Positions 33,480-41,494 of a stretch of DNA of 52,562 nt are shown in pieces. Each line of letters begins with the position of its first letter. The stretch's first letter is position 1. Where the stretch lies: assembly GCA_023228145.1 (NCBI GenBank), contig JALOBU010000020.1, positions 1-52,562 of the forward strand. Reading direction: 5' to 3'. The translations under genes were made by a program, and so were the position numbers. Source of the stretch: Bacteroidales bacterium. GTDB lineage: Bacteria > Bacteroidota > Bacteroidia > Bacteroidales > CAIWKO01. The notes under the pieces were generated by a model. That model was not told the origin of the DNA. It was given only the letters and a program-made list of their open reading frames with translations, and did not search any database.

Positions 33480-33884
33480 TTAATAGTTAATAATGATTCT
33501 GCGTTTAATATCCGGGTGTAAACTTTGAGCCACAGGACAGTTAGCAATGGCATATTCTATTATCTTTTTTTCTTTTTGTCCGGGTTGCACAGATGAAAAA
33601 TCAAATGTAAGGCCAATTTCTGAAATTCTTCTTGGATTTGTACCTATAACTTTCTTGATAATTACACTTGCACCATCTATGCTAAAATTGTGGCTTTTGG
33701 CGGCTAAACCAATTATGGTTAAAATGCAAGCCCCCATAGATGAGGCCACAAGGTCTGTTGGAGAAAAACTTGTTCCAAGCCCGCCGTTATCAACAGGGGC
33801 ATTGGAATAAATCACCGTCCCTGCGCTTAAATGAGTTAGTTTTATCTGTAAATTCCCTGTGTATTCGGCTTTCATTGTTTCCAT
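33480..33884 (-). CDS. OsmC-family peroxide-handling protein
   Basis: A 134-residue OsmC/YhfA-like protein. The two conserved cysteines are C53 (SSMGACILTI) and C116 (IANCPVAQSLH). OsmC proteins reduce organic peroxides with a dithiol mechanism, but YhfA-like members have no proven activity. It probably forms an operon with the downstream thioesterase. The start is METMK; an internal ATG three codons in is possible. Confidence 0.9.
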   Translation of the reverse strand: METMKAEYTGNLQIKLTHLSAGTVIYSNAPVDNGGLGTSFSPTDLVASSMGACILTIIGLAAKSHNFSIDGASVIIKKVIGTNPRRISEIGLTFDFSSVQPGQKEKKIIEYAIANCPVAQSLHPDIKRRIIINY

Positions 33885-34085
33885 ATAATATTTTTATCAA
33901 AAATAAAGGTTTTGATTGAAAATAGTCCCCCACGACAAATTGTTAATAATGCCATATTTAATACAAACTCTCTGTGATTCAAGAATAACACTTAACATAT
34001 AGCATGCAAATAATTATGATTGTTAATTTTTGGTTAAACCCCCTGTTTACTAAATAAAAGAGAATAAATGAATTAACTTTGTTGT

Positions 34086-35420
34086 ATGAAGAAAGGTGTT
34101 ATCCACTTAATTGTCATTATAGCTTCTTTATCTTTAATTGGTGTAATTATCACGCAGCTTAAATGGGTTGACAGGGCAATAATATTGCGGACTCAGCAAT
34201 TTAATTTTATGATTCAGACCGGGCTGACAAAAATTGAAAACGAACTTTATAATAATAAGAAATTACTTCAATCCGGAGTAATTTCAGATTCAAATTTGAA
34301 AACCAAAGATACTTTAAACCATATCGATTGGTTTGAAAAAACATATTGTGATGTCATTGATACGATGATGAAAAGCAATTTTGGCTGTTTCGAGGCTCAT
34401 AAGGATTATATATACGGGCTTATTGATGCCAATAATGAAAAGATTATTTGTGGAAATTATTCTTCCCAACATATTCAGAAAATATTCAACTCAAAGTATA
34501 AAATATCTCTTGCCAGGGTATACGAAAAAAATCCCTATACTCTTGCTGTATTTTTCCCGGATGAAAAGCAATTGATAACACGAAAAATGTTTATATGGTT
34601 ATTAGGAATTTCCGGGCTTTTTCTGTCGATTCTTGTCGGAAGCTTTTTATATATTATTTTTAATATTTTGAAGCAAAAAAAGATTTCAGAAATGAAAAAT
34701 GACTTTATTAACAATATGACTCATGAGCTTAAAACACCTATATCCACAATTTCTGTAGCTGCCGAAATGCTCATGAGGCCAGAAGTAACTGACCATTGTG
34801 AAAAAACAGTAAAGTACGCCAATATTATCTATGACGAAAATATGAGGCTGAGAAACCAGGTTGAACAAGTATTGCAAATTTCGATACTTGATAATAAGGG
34901 TCTTAAAACTAACCCTACAGAAGTTGATGTACACAGGATTATAGAAAATTCAGTTGATATATTCAATCTGATAGTTAAAGAAAAACATGGTATCATAACT
35001 ACAGACCTTTCGGCAGCTCATACTATCATTAATGTTGATGAACTGCATTTTATCAATGTAATAACAAATATGATTGATAATGCGATAAAATATTCTCAGG
35101 AGAAGCCTGAGATTAAGATTTCAACGTCAAATAAACATCACGGTATTGCTATTCACATCCAGGATAATGGACTTGGAATTAGGGCTGTTGACAGAAAACA
35201 TATTTTTAAGAAATTTTTCAGGGTTCATACAGGCGATGTTCATAATGTTAAGGGCTTTGGCCTGGGGCTTTTTTATGTCAAATCTGTTATTGATGCACAT
35301 CACGGCACTATTGAGTTGATCCAGTCCGAGATTGGCGAAGGCTCTGTTTTTGAATTGTATTTTCCATTTAATTTTAATAAAATAAATAACGATGAACACA
35401 ACTTCACACAAAAGCAATAA
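34086..35420 (+). CDS. Membrane sensor histidine kinase
   Basis: A 444-residue kinase with an N-terminal membrane segment (about 4-23), an extracytoplasmic sensor of about 140 residues of no recognised family, and a second membrane segment (168-192). The HisKA box is MTHELKTPISTIS (H213), followed by a HATPase domain with NMIDNAIKYS, IQDNGLGI, KGFGLGLFYVK and the G3 region EGSVFELYFP. It lacks a HAMP domain. It overlaps the response regulator gene by 29 nt, so the two form one two-component system. The signal is unknown. A -7-like TAACTTTG ends only 4 nt before the start. Confidence 0.95.
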   Translation: MKKGVIHLIVIIASLSLIGVIITQLKWVDRAIILRTQQFNFMIQTGLTKIENELYNNKKLLQSGVISDSNLKTKDTLNHIDWFEKTYCDVIDTMMKSNFGCFEAHKDYIYGLIDANNEKIICGNYSSQHIQKIFNSKYKISLARVYEKNPYTLAVFFPDEKQLITRKMFIWLLGISGLFLSILVGSFLYIIFNILKQKKISEMKNDFINNMTHELKTPISTISVAAEMLMRPEVTDHCEKTVKYANIIYDENMRLRNQVEQVLQISILDNKGLKTNPTEVDVHRIIENSVDIFNLIVKEKHGIITTDLSAAHTIINVDELHFINVITNMIDNAIKYSQEKPEIKISTSNKHHGIAIHIQDNGLGIRAVDRKHIFKKFFRVHTGDVHNVKGFGLGLFYVKSVIDAHHGTIELIQSEIGEGSVFELYFPFNFNKINNDEHNFTQKQ

Positions 35421-36114
35421 AACAAAAATCCTGCTTGTAGAGGACGATCCTAACCTCAGTCTCGTATTAAAGGATTATCTGGAAATTCTGATGTATGAAA
35501 CTGTTTTCGCAGATAATGGTGAAGATGCTCTGAATTTGTTTAATTCACAGTATTTTGACCTTATTATCCTTGATGTGATGTTGCCCAAAAAAGACGGTTT
35601 TTCAATTGCAAAGGATATAAGAAAAACCAATAAAGAAATTCCGATTATTTTTCTAACGGCCAAAACACTGAAAGAAGACCGCATTAAAGGATTTCAGCTG
35701 GGATGTGATGATTACATTACTAAACCATTTAGTACCGAAGAGTTAAGCCTTCGTATCGAAGCTATTTTACGGCGTTCAAAGAAAAAACAATTATTTCCTC
35801 TGATTGACAACAAAGAAGTGTATGAACTCTCCAGCTTAAATTTCGACTATACCAATATGGTGCTTAAGTCTTCATCTGGCGAACAATACCTTACCCGTAA
35901 AGAAGCAGATTTGCTTAAACTATTATGTGTAAATAAAAACCGTCTTGTACACCGTGAAATTGCCCTGAAATCCATCTGGGGCGACAGCGATTATTTTACA
36001 GGGAGAAGCATGGATGTTTTTATTACCCGACTGAGAAAATATTTAAAAGATGAAGAAAACATCAGTATTACCAATGTTCATGGCACCGGATTTAAACTTG
36101 AAGTAAAAGAGTAA
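35392..36114 (+). CDS. OmpR/PhoB-type response regulator
   Basis: A 240-residue regulator. The receiver domain has acidic residues D18-D19, phospho-acceptor D61 (ILDVMLPKKDG) and K111 (YITKPFS). The winged-helix DNA-binding domain covers about 140-238 (YLTRKEADLLKLLCVNKNRLV, then RSMDVFITRLRKYL and GTGFKLEV). It is the cognate partner of the kinase upstream through a 29-nt coding overlap. Targets are not known; the adjacent MFS and ZIP genes are candidates by position only. Confidence 0.96.
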   Translation: MNTTSHKSNKTKILLVEDDPNLSLVLKDYLEILMYETVFADNGEDALNLFNSQYFDLIILDVMLPKKDGFSIAKDIRKTNKEIPIIFLTAKTLKEDRIKGFQLGCDDYITKPFSTEELSLRIEAILRRSKKKQLFPLIDNKEVYELSSLNFDYTNMVLKSSSGEQYLTRKEADLLKLLCVNKNRLVHREIALKSIWGDSDYFTGRSMDVFITRLRKYLKDEENISITNVHGTGFKLEVKE

Positions 36115-36200
36115 ATATTTTTTTGCTATTTTTTCCATAGCCGTTTCTTAGACATTGTTTGCGGCAAAGTTGTATTTTTGGTGATTAAAAATATTTATTT

Positions 36201-37550
36201 ATGGATATAACTAATGCCAAAAGCCGTAAAGGAAGTTATGTTTTTTCTTTGATAATAATAGGAATATTATTTTTTATTTTTGGTTTTGTAACATGGCTTA
36301 ACGGAGCATTGATACCGTTTTTAAAAACTGCCTGTGAACTTAATGATATAACTGCATATTTTGTAACTTTTGCGTTCTACATTTCTTATTTTGTAATGGC
36401 GATTCCTTCTTCAAAAATACTTGAAAAAATAGGTTTCCGCAAGGGTATGGCAGTGGGGCTAGCTATAATGGCTGTAGGAGCCGTTATATTTATTCCGGCA
36501 GCATTTGCCAGGTCATATGCTCTTTTCCTAACAGGCTTGTTTGTTCTTGGTACCGGCCTGGCATTGCTGCAAACTGCCGTTAATCCATACATAACTATTC
36601 TTGGCCCCATTGAAAGCGCAGCCAAAAGAATCAGCATTATGGGAATTTGCAACAAATTTGCCGGAGTGCTGGCCCCAGTGTTGCTGGCCTCTATTCTGTT
36701 AAAAGATGCAGAAGCGATAAAACTGAATCTGGCAAATATGACAAACTTCACAGAAAAAGCCGCCGTTCTTGATGCCCTTGCCGAAAGAATGGTTCTGCCT
36801 TATTTGTTGATGGCTTCTTTTCTGGCAGCCCTTGCCGTGATGATTCGTTTTGCAAAACTTCCTGAAATAAACCCCGAAAAAAGCGATATAAACCAACCAG
36901 AAGGCTATAACAAAAAAAATGGTATTTTAAAATATCCGCATCTGTTTTTGGGAGTAATTGCATTGTTTTTTTATGTGGGTGTAGAAGTTATTGCCGGGGA
37001 TACTATCATACGATATGGCGAATCGTTAGGTGTGGCAATGAGCTCAGCAAAGTACTTTACTTCTTTAGTTTTAATATTTATGGTTATCGGCTATTTTTTT
37101 GGTGTACTCTTAATTCCCCGAGTAATCTCTCAAAAAAATGCTTTGGCTGTTTGTGCTGTGCTGGGCATAGTATTATCTCTTGCTGCAATCTATGTGTCTT
37201 CTTTCCGTATGTTCTCTATCCCATTTGTTGATTTGCTGACTTTTGAAATTATCCGAATACAGATTCCTTATACCGTTTTATTTGTTGCTATGCTTGGCCT
37301 TGCCAATTCTTTGGTATGGCCGGCTATATGGCCACTGGCACTTGACGGAATTGGCAATTATACAAAAATAGGGTCGGCATTTCTGATTATGGCAATAGCC
37401 GGTGGTGCGACTTTGCCTCTGGTTTACGGATGGTTAGCGCACCTATTTAACAGCACCCAACAGGCATATTGGATAACCGTGCCTTGTTATATCATTATCT
37501 TTTATTATGCAGTTGCCGGGCATAAAGTAAAATCAAGAAAAATTATTTAA
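36201..37550 (+). CDS. FucP/GluP-type sugar MFS transporter
   Basis: A 449-residue protein with about 12 membrane segments, matching the glucose/galactose/fucose proton symporter group (FGFVTWLNGALIPFLKTACEL; GTGLALLQTAVNPYITILGP). The short hydrophilic loop around 220-245 divides the two six-helix halves. Probable role: uptake of a hexose by proton symport; the substrate cannot be fixed. A -7 box TATTTTTG (36173-36180) lies upstream. It is followed after 12 nt by the ZIP gene. Confidence 0.92.
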   Translation: MDITNAKSRKGSYVFSLIIIGILFFIFGFVTWLNGALIPFLKTACELNDITAYFVTFAFYISYFVMAIPSSKILEKIGFRKGMAVGLAIMAVGAVIFIPAAFARSYALFLTGLFVLGTGLALLQTAVNPYITILGPIESAAKRISIMGICNKFAGVLAPVLLASILLKDAEAIKLNLANMTNFTEKAAVLDALAERMVLPYLLMASFLAALAVMIRFAKLPEINPEKSDINQPEGYNKKNGILKYPHLFLGVIALFFYVGVEVIAGDTIIRYGESLGVAMSSAKYFTSLVLIFMVIGYFFGVLLIPRVISQKNALAVCAVLGIVLSLAAIYVSSFRMFSIPFVDLLTFEIIRIQIPYTVLFVAMLGLANSLVWPAIWPLALDGIGNYTKIGSAFLIMAIAGGATLPLVYGWLAHLFNSTQQAYWITVPCYIIIFYYAVAGHKVKSRKII

Positions 37551-37562
37551 TTTTTAGAATTT

Positions 37563-38315
37563 ATGAGCATACTGGTTTTTATTGCGTTGTTTTTCCCCGT
37601 ATTATTAAGCGGTTTGTCTGTATTTTTATTTAGAACAGGTGAAAAAACAATGAAATTAATTCTTGCCTTTGGGGGAGGATTTTTGTTTTCTCTGACCTTC
37701 ATTGAACTAATACCCGAAATATATTCCCGCGATGCTCATTATATGGGTTTCTTTGTTTTATTAGGTTTTTTTATACAACTATTATTGGATTTTATAACCA
37801 AAGGAGTTGAACATGGGCATCACAGCCAGCATGAAAATCTCGACCAGCCCTGCAGAAAAAAGAAAGAACCCATGGTTTTTTTAGGTTTGATGATAGGAAT
37901 ATGTATTCATTCATTTCTCGAAGGTATGCCGCTTTCCACAAATTTTCACAACGAAGAACTTCAGGGCAAACTTCTTACAGGTATTGTTATTCATAATATT
38001 CCGATATCAATAGTACTTGCCAGCTTGTTATTACATACAGGAATGCGAAAAGCGACAACCATACTTCTGTTATTGATTTTTGCATTTTCGTCTCCTCTGG
38101 GTACCATTACAAGTTTTTTTCTCGGAGAAAATATTATTGAGGATATGTCAAAATTTTTCAGTATCATACTTGCCATAGTGGTAGGCATTTTTCTTCACAT
38201 CTCAACAACAATTTTATTTGAATCAGACGGAAATCATAAGTTTAATTTCAGCAAAATTTTTGTCATCCTCTTGGGGTTTTCTGCTACAATTCTGTTAGCA
38301 TTACTAATTCACTAA
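37563..38315 (+). CDS. ZIP-family divalent metal transporter
   Basis: A 250-residue membrane protein with about eight hydrophobic segments. A histidine-rich loop EHGHHSQHEN lies near residue 85, and the transport-site helices carry IHSFLEGMPLS and VIHNIPISIVLAS, the HxxxE and HN motifs of ZIP proteins. It probably imports Zn2+ or a related ion. It is 12 nt downstream of the sugar transporter, although no functional link is known. Confidence 0.9.
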   Translation: MSILVFIALFFPVLLSGLSVFLFRTGEKTMKLILAFGGGFLFSLTFIELIPEIYSRDAHYMGFFVLLGFFIQLLLDFITKGVEHGHHSQHENLDQPCRKKKEPMVFLGLMIGICIHSFLEGMPLSTNFHNEELQGKLLTGIVIHNIPISIVLASLLLHTGMRKATTILLLLIFAFSSPLGTITSFFLGENIIEDMSKFFSIILAIVVGIFLHISTTILFESDGNHKFNFSKIFVILLGFSATILLALLIH

Positions 38316-38389
38316 AACTTATTTTTGAGGTACTTGGATTTGTTGTTAAAACAATTTTAAGAGCAGGCGTTGATTTTTAATTTCAAGCA

Positions 38390-39178
38390 TTAATTAGTCT
38401 CATATTCTTCTTTTTTCGCTTCATTCCAAAAGACATCCATTTCGGCTAAGGATAAATCCTGAATTTTTCGGCCGTTTTCTTTTGCTTTTTGTTCGATATA
38501 AGTAAAGCGTTTTATAAATTTTTTATTAGTCCGTTCAAGAGCGTCTTCAGGATTTATTTGAATGAACCTGCCATAATTCACCAGGGCAAACAGCAAATCG
38601 CCGAATTCATTTTCGATTTTATTTTTGTTGATATTTTCCTGATTGTCGGTTTCCTTTTTTAATTCACTCAACTCTTCAAGCACCTTTTCATAAACCTGTG
38701 AAGTATTTTTCCAGTCGAAACCCACTCCACTTACCTTTTCCTGTATCCTGTATGCTTTCACAACTGCAGGCAACGAAACCGGCACTCCGGCTAATACTGA
38801 TTTTTCCCCTGTTTTTAGTTTGATTTTTTCCCAGTTGCTTTTAACTTCTTCAGCTCCGGTAACTTTTACATCTCCAAAAATGTGAGGATGCCTTACCACA
38901 AGTTTTTCGCAGATACCATTCAGAACATCTGTTATGTTAAAAACCTTGTTTTCAGAAGCAATTTTTGCATAAAATACAAGGTGCAACATCAGGTCGCCAA
39001 GTTCTTTACAGATGCTTTGCATGTCTTTTTCGATGATGGCATCGGACAATTCATAAGTTTCTTCTATAGTCAGATATCTCAGGGTTTCAATCGTTTGTGC
39101 TTTGTCCCATGGGCAATTGGCCCTCAGTTTGTCCATGATATCTAAAAGTTTTTCGAATGCAATACTTTCTTCTCTCAT
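38390..39178 (-). CDS. mazG: Nucleoside triphosphate pyrophosphohydrolase MazG
   Basis: A 262-residue protein with two MazG domains. The first has CPWDKAQTIETLRYLTIEETYEL and KELGDLMLHLVFYA; the second has VLEELSELKKE and ENEFGDLLFALVNYGR, the EExxE-type metal sites. It hydrolyses NTPs and dNTPs to monophosphates and limits aberrant nucleotides or (p)ppGpp. Full length and intact. Divergent from the PagL-like gene. Confidence 0.95.
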   Translation of the reverse strand: MREESIAFEKLLDIMDKLRANCPWDKAQTIETLRYLTIEETYELSDAIIEKDMQSICKELGDLMLHLVFYAKIASENKVFNITDVLNGICEKLVVRHPHIFGDVKVTGAEEVKSNWEKIKLKTGEKSVLAGVPVSLPAVVKAYRIQEKVSGVGFDWKNTSQVYEKVLEELSELKKETDNQENINKNKIENEFGDLLFALVNYGRFIQINPEDALERTNKKFIKRFTYIEQKAKENGRKIQDLSLAEMDVFWNEAKKEEYETN

Positions 39179-39225
39179 TATCTTTTTTTCGTAAAAGTAA
39201 TCAATTCTATTTTTTTATCTTTGCC

Positions 39226-40344
39226 ATGAAGCCCAACAATGTTCACTTGAAATATTTTTATTTATTAGTTTTTTATTTATTTTTTTCTTTGCAATTGTCT
39301 TTTGGACAAGATACTACACAGCATTTGCGAAATTTTCAGCTTGAGGCCGTCGTTCATTATGGCTTTGTTGCTTCTCATCATAAATACATGCAACACTTGA
39401 CACAAAGGCATTTTTCTGCCTTTGAACTCAATTTGTCGGAGCAAACTCATGGCTGGCGTTTGTGGGAGCAACTCTACAAATATCCGAAAAGGGGCATAGG
39501 GATTTATTATTCCACTCTTGGAAATACAGAAGTTCTGGGCCACGCAATTGCTGTATATCCTTATCTTAATTTTTGCCTTACAAAAGGCAATAAAGTTAAT
39601 TTATATTTTAAAACTGCCATAGGACTGGGATATCTGACAAAAAAATTCAATGCGGATAATAATTATAAAAACATAGCAATTAGCACTCACCTGAATGCTT
39701 TTATCCAGTTGAAGTTAACTCTTAATTGGAATATTACTGACCGGCTCGTCATTAATGGAGGTTTTGATATTTCTCATTTTTCTAACGGTGCATTTAAAAT
39801 ACCCAACCTGGGATTGAATATTCTTTCATTAAATATGGGGTTATCCTATAAATTGTCCAGAATAACACCAAACATAATTAAAAGAGAGGTGCCTGCTTAT
39901 AATAAAAAATGGCAGTATCATGTTTTTGGAAGATTTGGTGTCAATGAATTATATCCTCCTGGGGGCAAAAAGTACCCTGTTTATTGTATGACGGCATATT
40001 TTCTAAAACCTTTGGGTATCAAAAGACTGCTAGGTGTCGGATTGGATATTTTCTATAGCGAATCTGTTGTTGATTATTTACGAAGGTCTGGTACCGGGAT
40101 TAAAAACAAAGTTGAAGCTGTTAAACCAGGTGTCAGCGCTGTTTATGAAATGAATTTTTCACATTTGTCTTTCGTGGTACAGTTTGGTGCCTATCTTTAT
40201 GCTAAAGATAAAAGCGACGGGTATATTTATGACAGAGTGGCATTACAATATACTTTTAAAAATCATTATATGGTACAACTTGGCATGAAAACTCATTGGC
40301 TCAAAGCCGAAGTAGTTGAGTTGAGTGTAGGTTATAAGTTTTAG
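39226..40344 (+). CDS. PagL-like acyloxyacyl hydrolase/lipid A deacylase
   Basis: A 372-residue outer-membrane protein (signal peptide ending SFGQ near 28). The catalytic signature HFSNG (H184, S186) followed by IPNLGLN matches the His-Ser pair of PagL lipid A 3-O-deacylase and its Bacteroidota relatives. PagL itself is a small barrel of about 150-180 residues; here a second, barrel-like half follows (about 225-372, ending VELSVGYKF). The likely role is lipid A acyl-chain remodelling. The ATG at 39226 gives the proper signal peptide; a longer frame reaches 39157. The -7-like TATCTTTG ends 2 nt before this ATG. The 3' end overlaps the convergent MORN gene by 4 nt. Confidence 0.82.
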   Translation: MKPNNVHLKYFYLLVFYLFFSLQLSFGQDTTQHLRNFQLEAVVHYGFVASHHKYMQHLTQRHFSAFELNLSEQTHGWRLWEQLYKYPKRGIGIYYSTLGNTEVLGHAIAVYPYLNFCLTKGNKVNLYFKTAIGLGYLTKKFNADNNYKNIAISTHLNAFIQLKLTLNWNITDRLVINGGFDISHFSNGAFKIPNLGLNILSLNMGLSYKLSRITPNIIKREVPAYNKKWQYHVFGRFGVNELYPPGGKKYPVYCMTAYFLKPLGIKRLLGVGLDIFYSESVVDYLRRSGTGIKNKVEAVKPGVSAVYEMNFSHLSFVVQFGAYLYAKDKSDGYIYDRVALQYTFKNHYMVQLGMKTHWLKAEVVELSVGYKF

Positions 40345-40763
40345 TTGTAATTTTCTTTTTTTACCAACTCTCCTTTGTCATCCCAAAATTTCCAAACTCC
40401 TGTTTTTTTACCGTTTTTATAAGTACCCTGAAAATACTTTTCCCCATTTTCATGATAAACCGTGCGCTCCCCATCATCAATTCCGTCAACAAAATTCCCT
40501 TCGCTCCATTTGTTACCATTCTGATGCCAACTGGACCACTTTCCATTTCTTTTCCCCTCTTTGTACCCTCCCTCCATATATTTCTGATGGTTTGAATAAT
40601 AAAGAGTTTCTTTGATAAGTTTGCGTTCCTTTCCGTTTTCTTTATAATAACGTATAACTTTTGGAGATCCGTCTGGGTAAGTTTCAACAGTTTCTTTAAT
40701 GATTTCGCTGTCGCAGGCGAATAGTAACAAACATAAAAAATATGAAAAAAACTTTAGTTTCAT
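40341..40763 (-). CDS. MORN-repeat lipoprotein
   Basis: A 140-residue lipoprotein with lipobox LLFAC (C17). It carries four to five MORN/YwqK-type repeats (YMEGGYKEGKRNGKWSSWH; WSEGNFVDGIDDGERTVYH; YFQGTYKNGKKTGVWKFW). Such repeats are sometimes annotated as YwqK-family antitoxins, but no toxin gene is adjacent, so that label should not be trusted. It is the third gene of the recQ-Skp-like-MORN run (9-nt gap). Confidence 0.85.
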   Translation of the reverse strand: MKLKFFSYFLCLLLFACDSEIIKETVETYPDGSPKVIRYYKENGKERKLIKETLYYSNHQKYMEGGYKEGKRNGKWSSWHQNGNKWSEGNFVDGIDDGERTVYHENGEKYFQGTYKNGKKTGVWKFWDDKGELVKKENYN

Positions 40764-40772
40764 GTGATGTAA

Positions 40773-41474
40773 TTATTCTTCAGTAATCGTATCAGATTCT
40801 TTGTTGTTTACCCATTCCTCATATTCTTTATTAAGCCCGGTTAGTATATCCTTTGTGATATCAAGAGCTGGATTGGCATATAACAACCCGCCGCCGAAAG
40901 ATTTTTCATAAATAAAAGTGTAATTTTTACTTTTATTATAGCGTGTTATAAAATGTACTATCGTATCATGGACCTCCTGGTTTTTTTTTGATTTTTCTTC
41001 AAGAAGCTGTTGCGAAAGCTGTGCTTCCATTTCCTGAATGTCCTGCTGTTTTTTTGCCAGATATTCTTCAGTTTTCTTTTGTTCGTTTAGTGACAACATA
41101 CCTGCAGTACCTTTTTTAATATACTCCTCATATTCTTTTTGGAATTTTGAAACAGCGGTTGTGTATTGATTTTGATATATTTTTTCAAGATTGACAAGGT
41201 CAACTTGAACATCAAGAACAAAATCATATTCACTCCAGATGGTATCTGTATTGACAAAGGCAAAAGTAGCGTTATCAACTTTTTTTTGGGCGTTATCTGC
41301 AGCAGTTTCATTTTTTTGTGTAAAAAACAAAATGAATAAAGCAATAACTCCGGCAAAACTTAATACAGTTAAAACTTTGAATAAGGTTTTAATATTATCA
41401 GATTGGTTTTTTGGGGACACCAGCTTATCTTCTGGTTTTTCTTCCTGATGGGTAATGATTTGTTCTTCGCTCAT
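40773..41474 (-). CDS. Skp/OmpH-like membrane-anchored chaperone
   Basis: A 233-residue protein: an acidic cytosolic N-terminus, one membrane segment (about 33-52), then a Skp/OmpH-type region. FAFVNTDTIWSEYDFV is the beta core start; a long charged coiled coil (about 90-175) follows, and ALDITKDILTGLN closes the core. Skp carries outer-membrane proteins through the periplasm as a trimer. This one is anchored rather than free, with no cleavable signal. It follows recQ after 20 nt. Confidence 0.82.
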   Translation of the reverse strand: MSEEQIITHQEEKPEDKLVSPKNQSDNIKTLFKVLTVLSFAGVIALFILFFTQKNETAADNAQKKVDNATFAFVNTDTIWSEYDFVLDVQVDLVNLEKIYQNQYTTAVSKFQKEYEEYIKKGTAGMLSLNEQKKTEEYLAKKQQDIQEMEAQLSQQLLEEKSKKNQEVHDTIVHFITRYNKSKNYTFIYEKSFGGGLLYANPALDITKDILTGLNKEYEEWVNNKESDTITEE

Positions 41475-41494
41475 GTTTTTTTATTTATTATAGA

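Noticed and set aside
40341..40763. A toxin-antitoxin module based on the YwqK-like protein
   Set aside because: The MORN protein is a lipoprotein and there is no small toxin gene beside it; the neighbours are recQ and a Skp-like gene.
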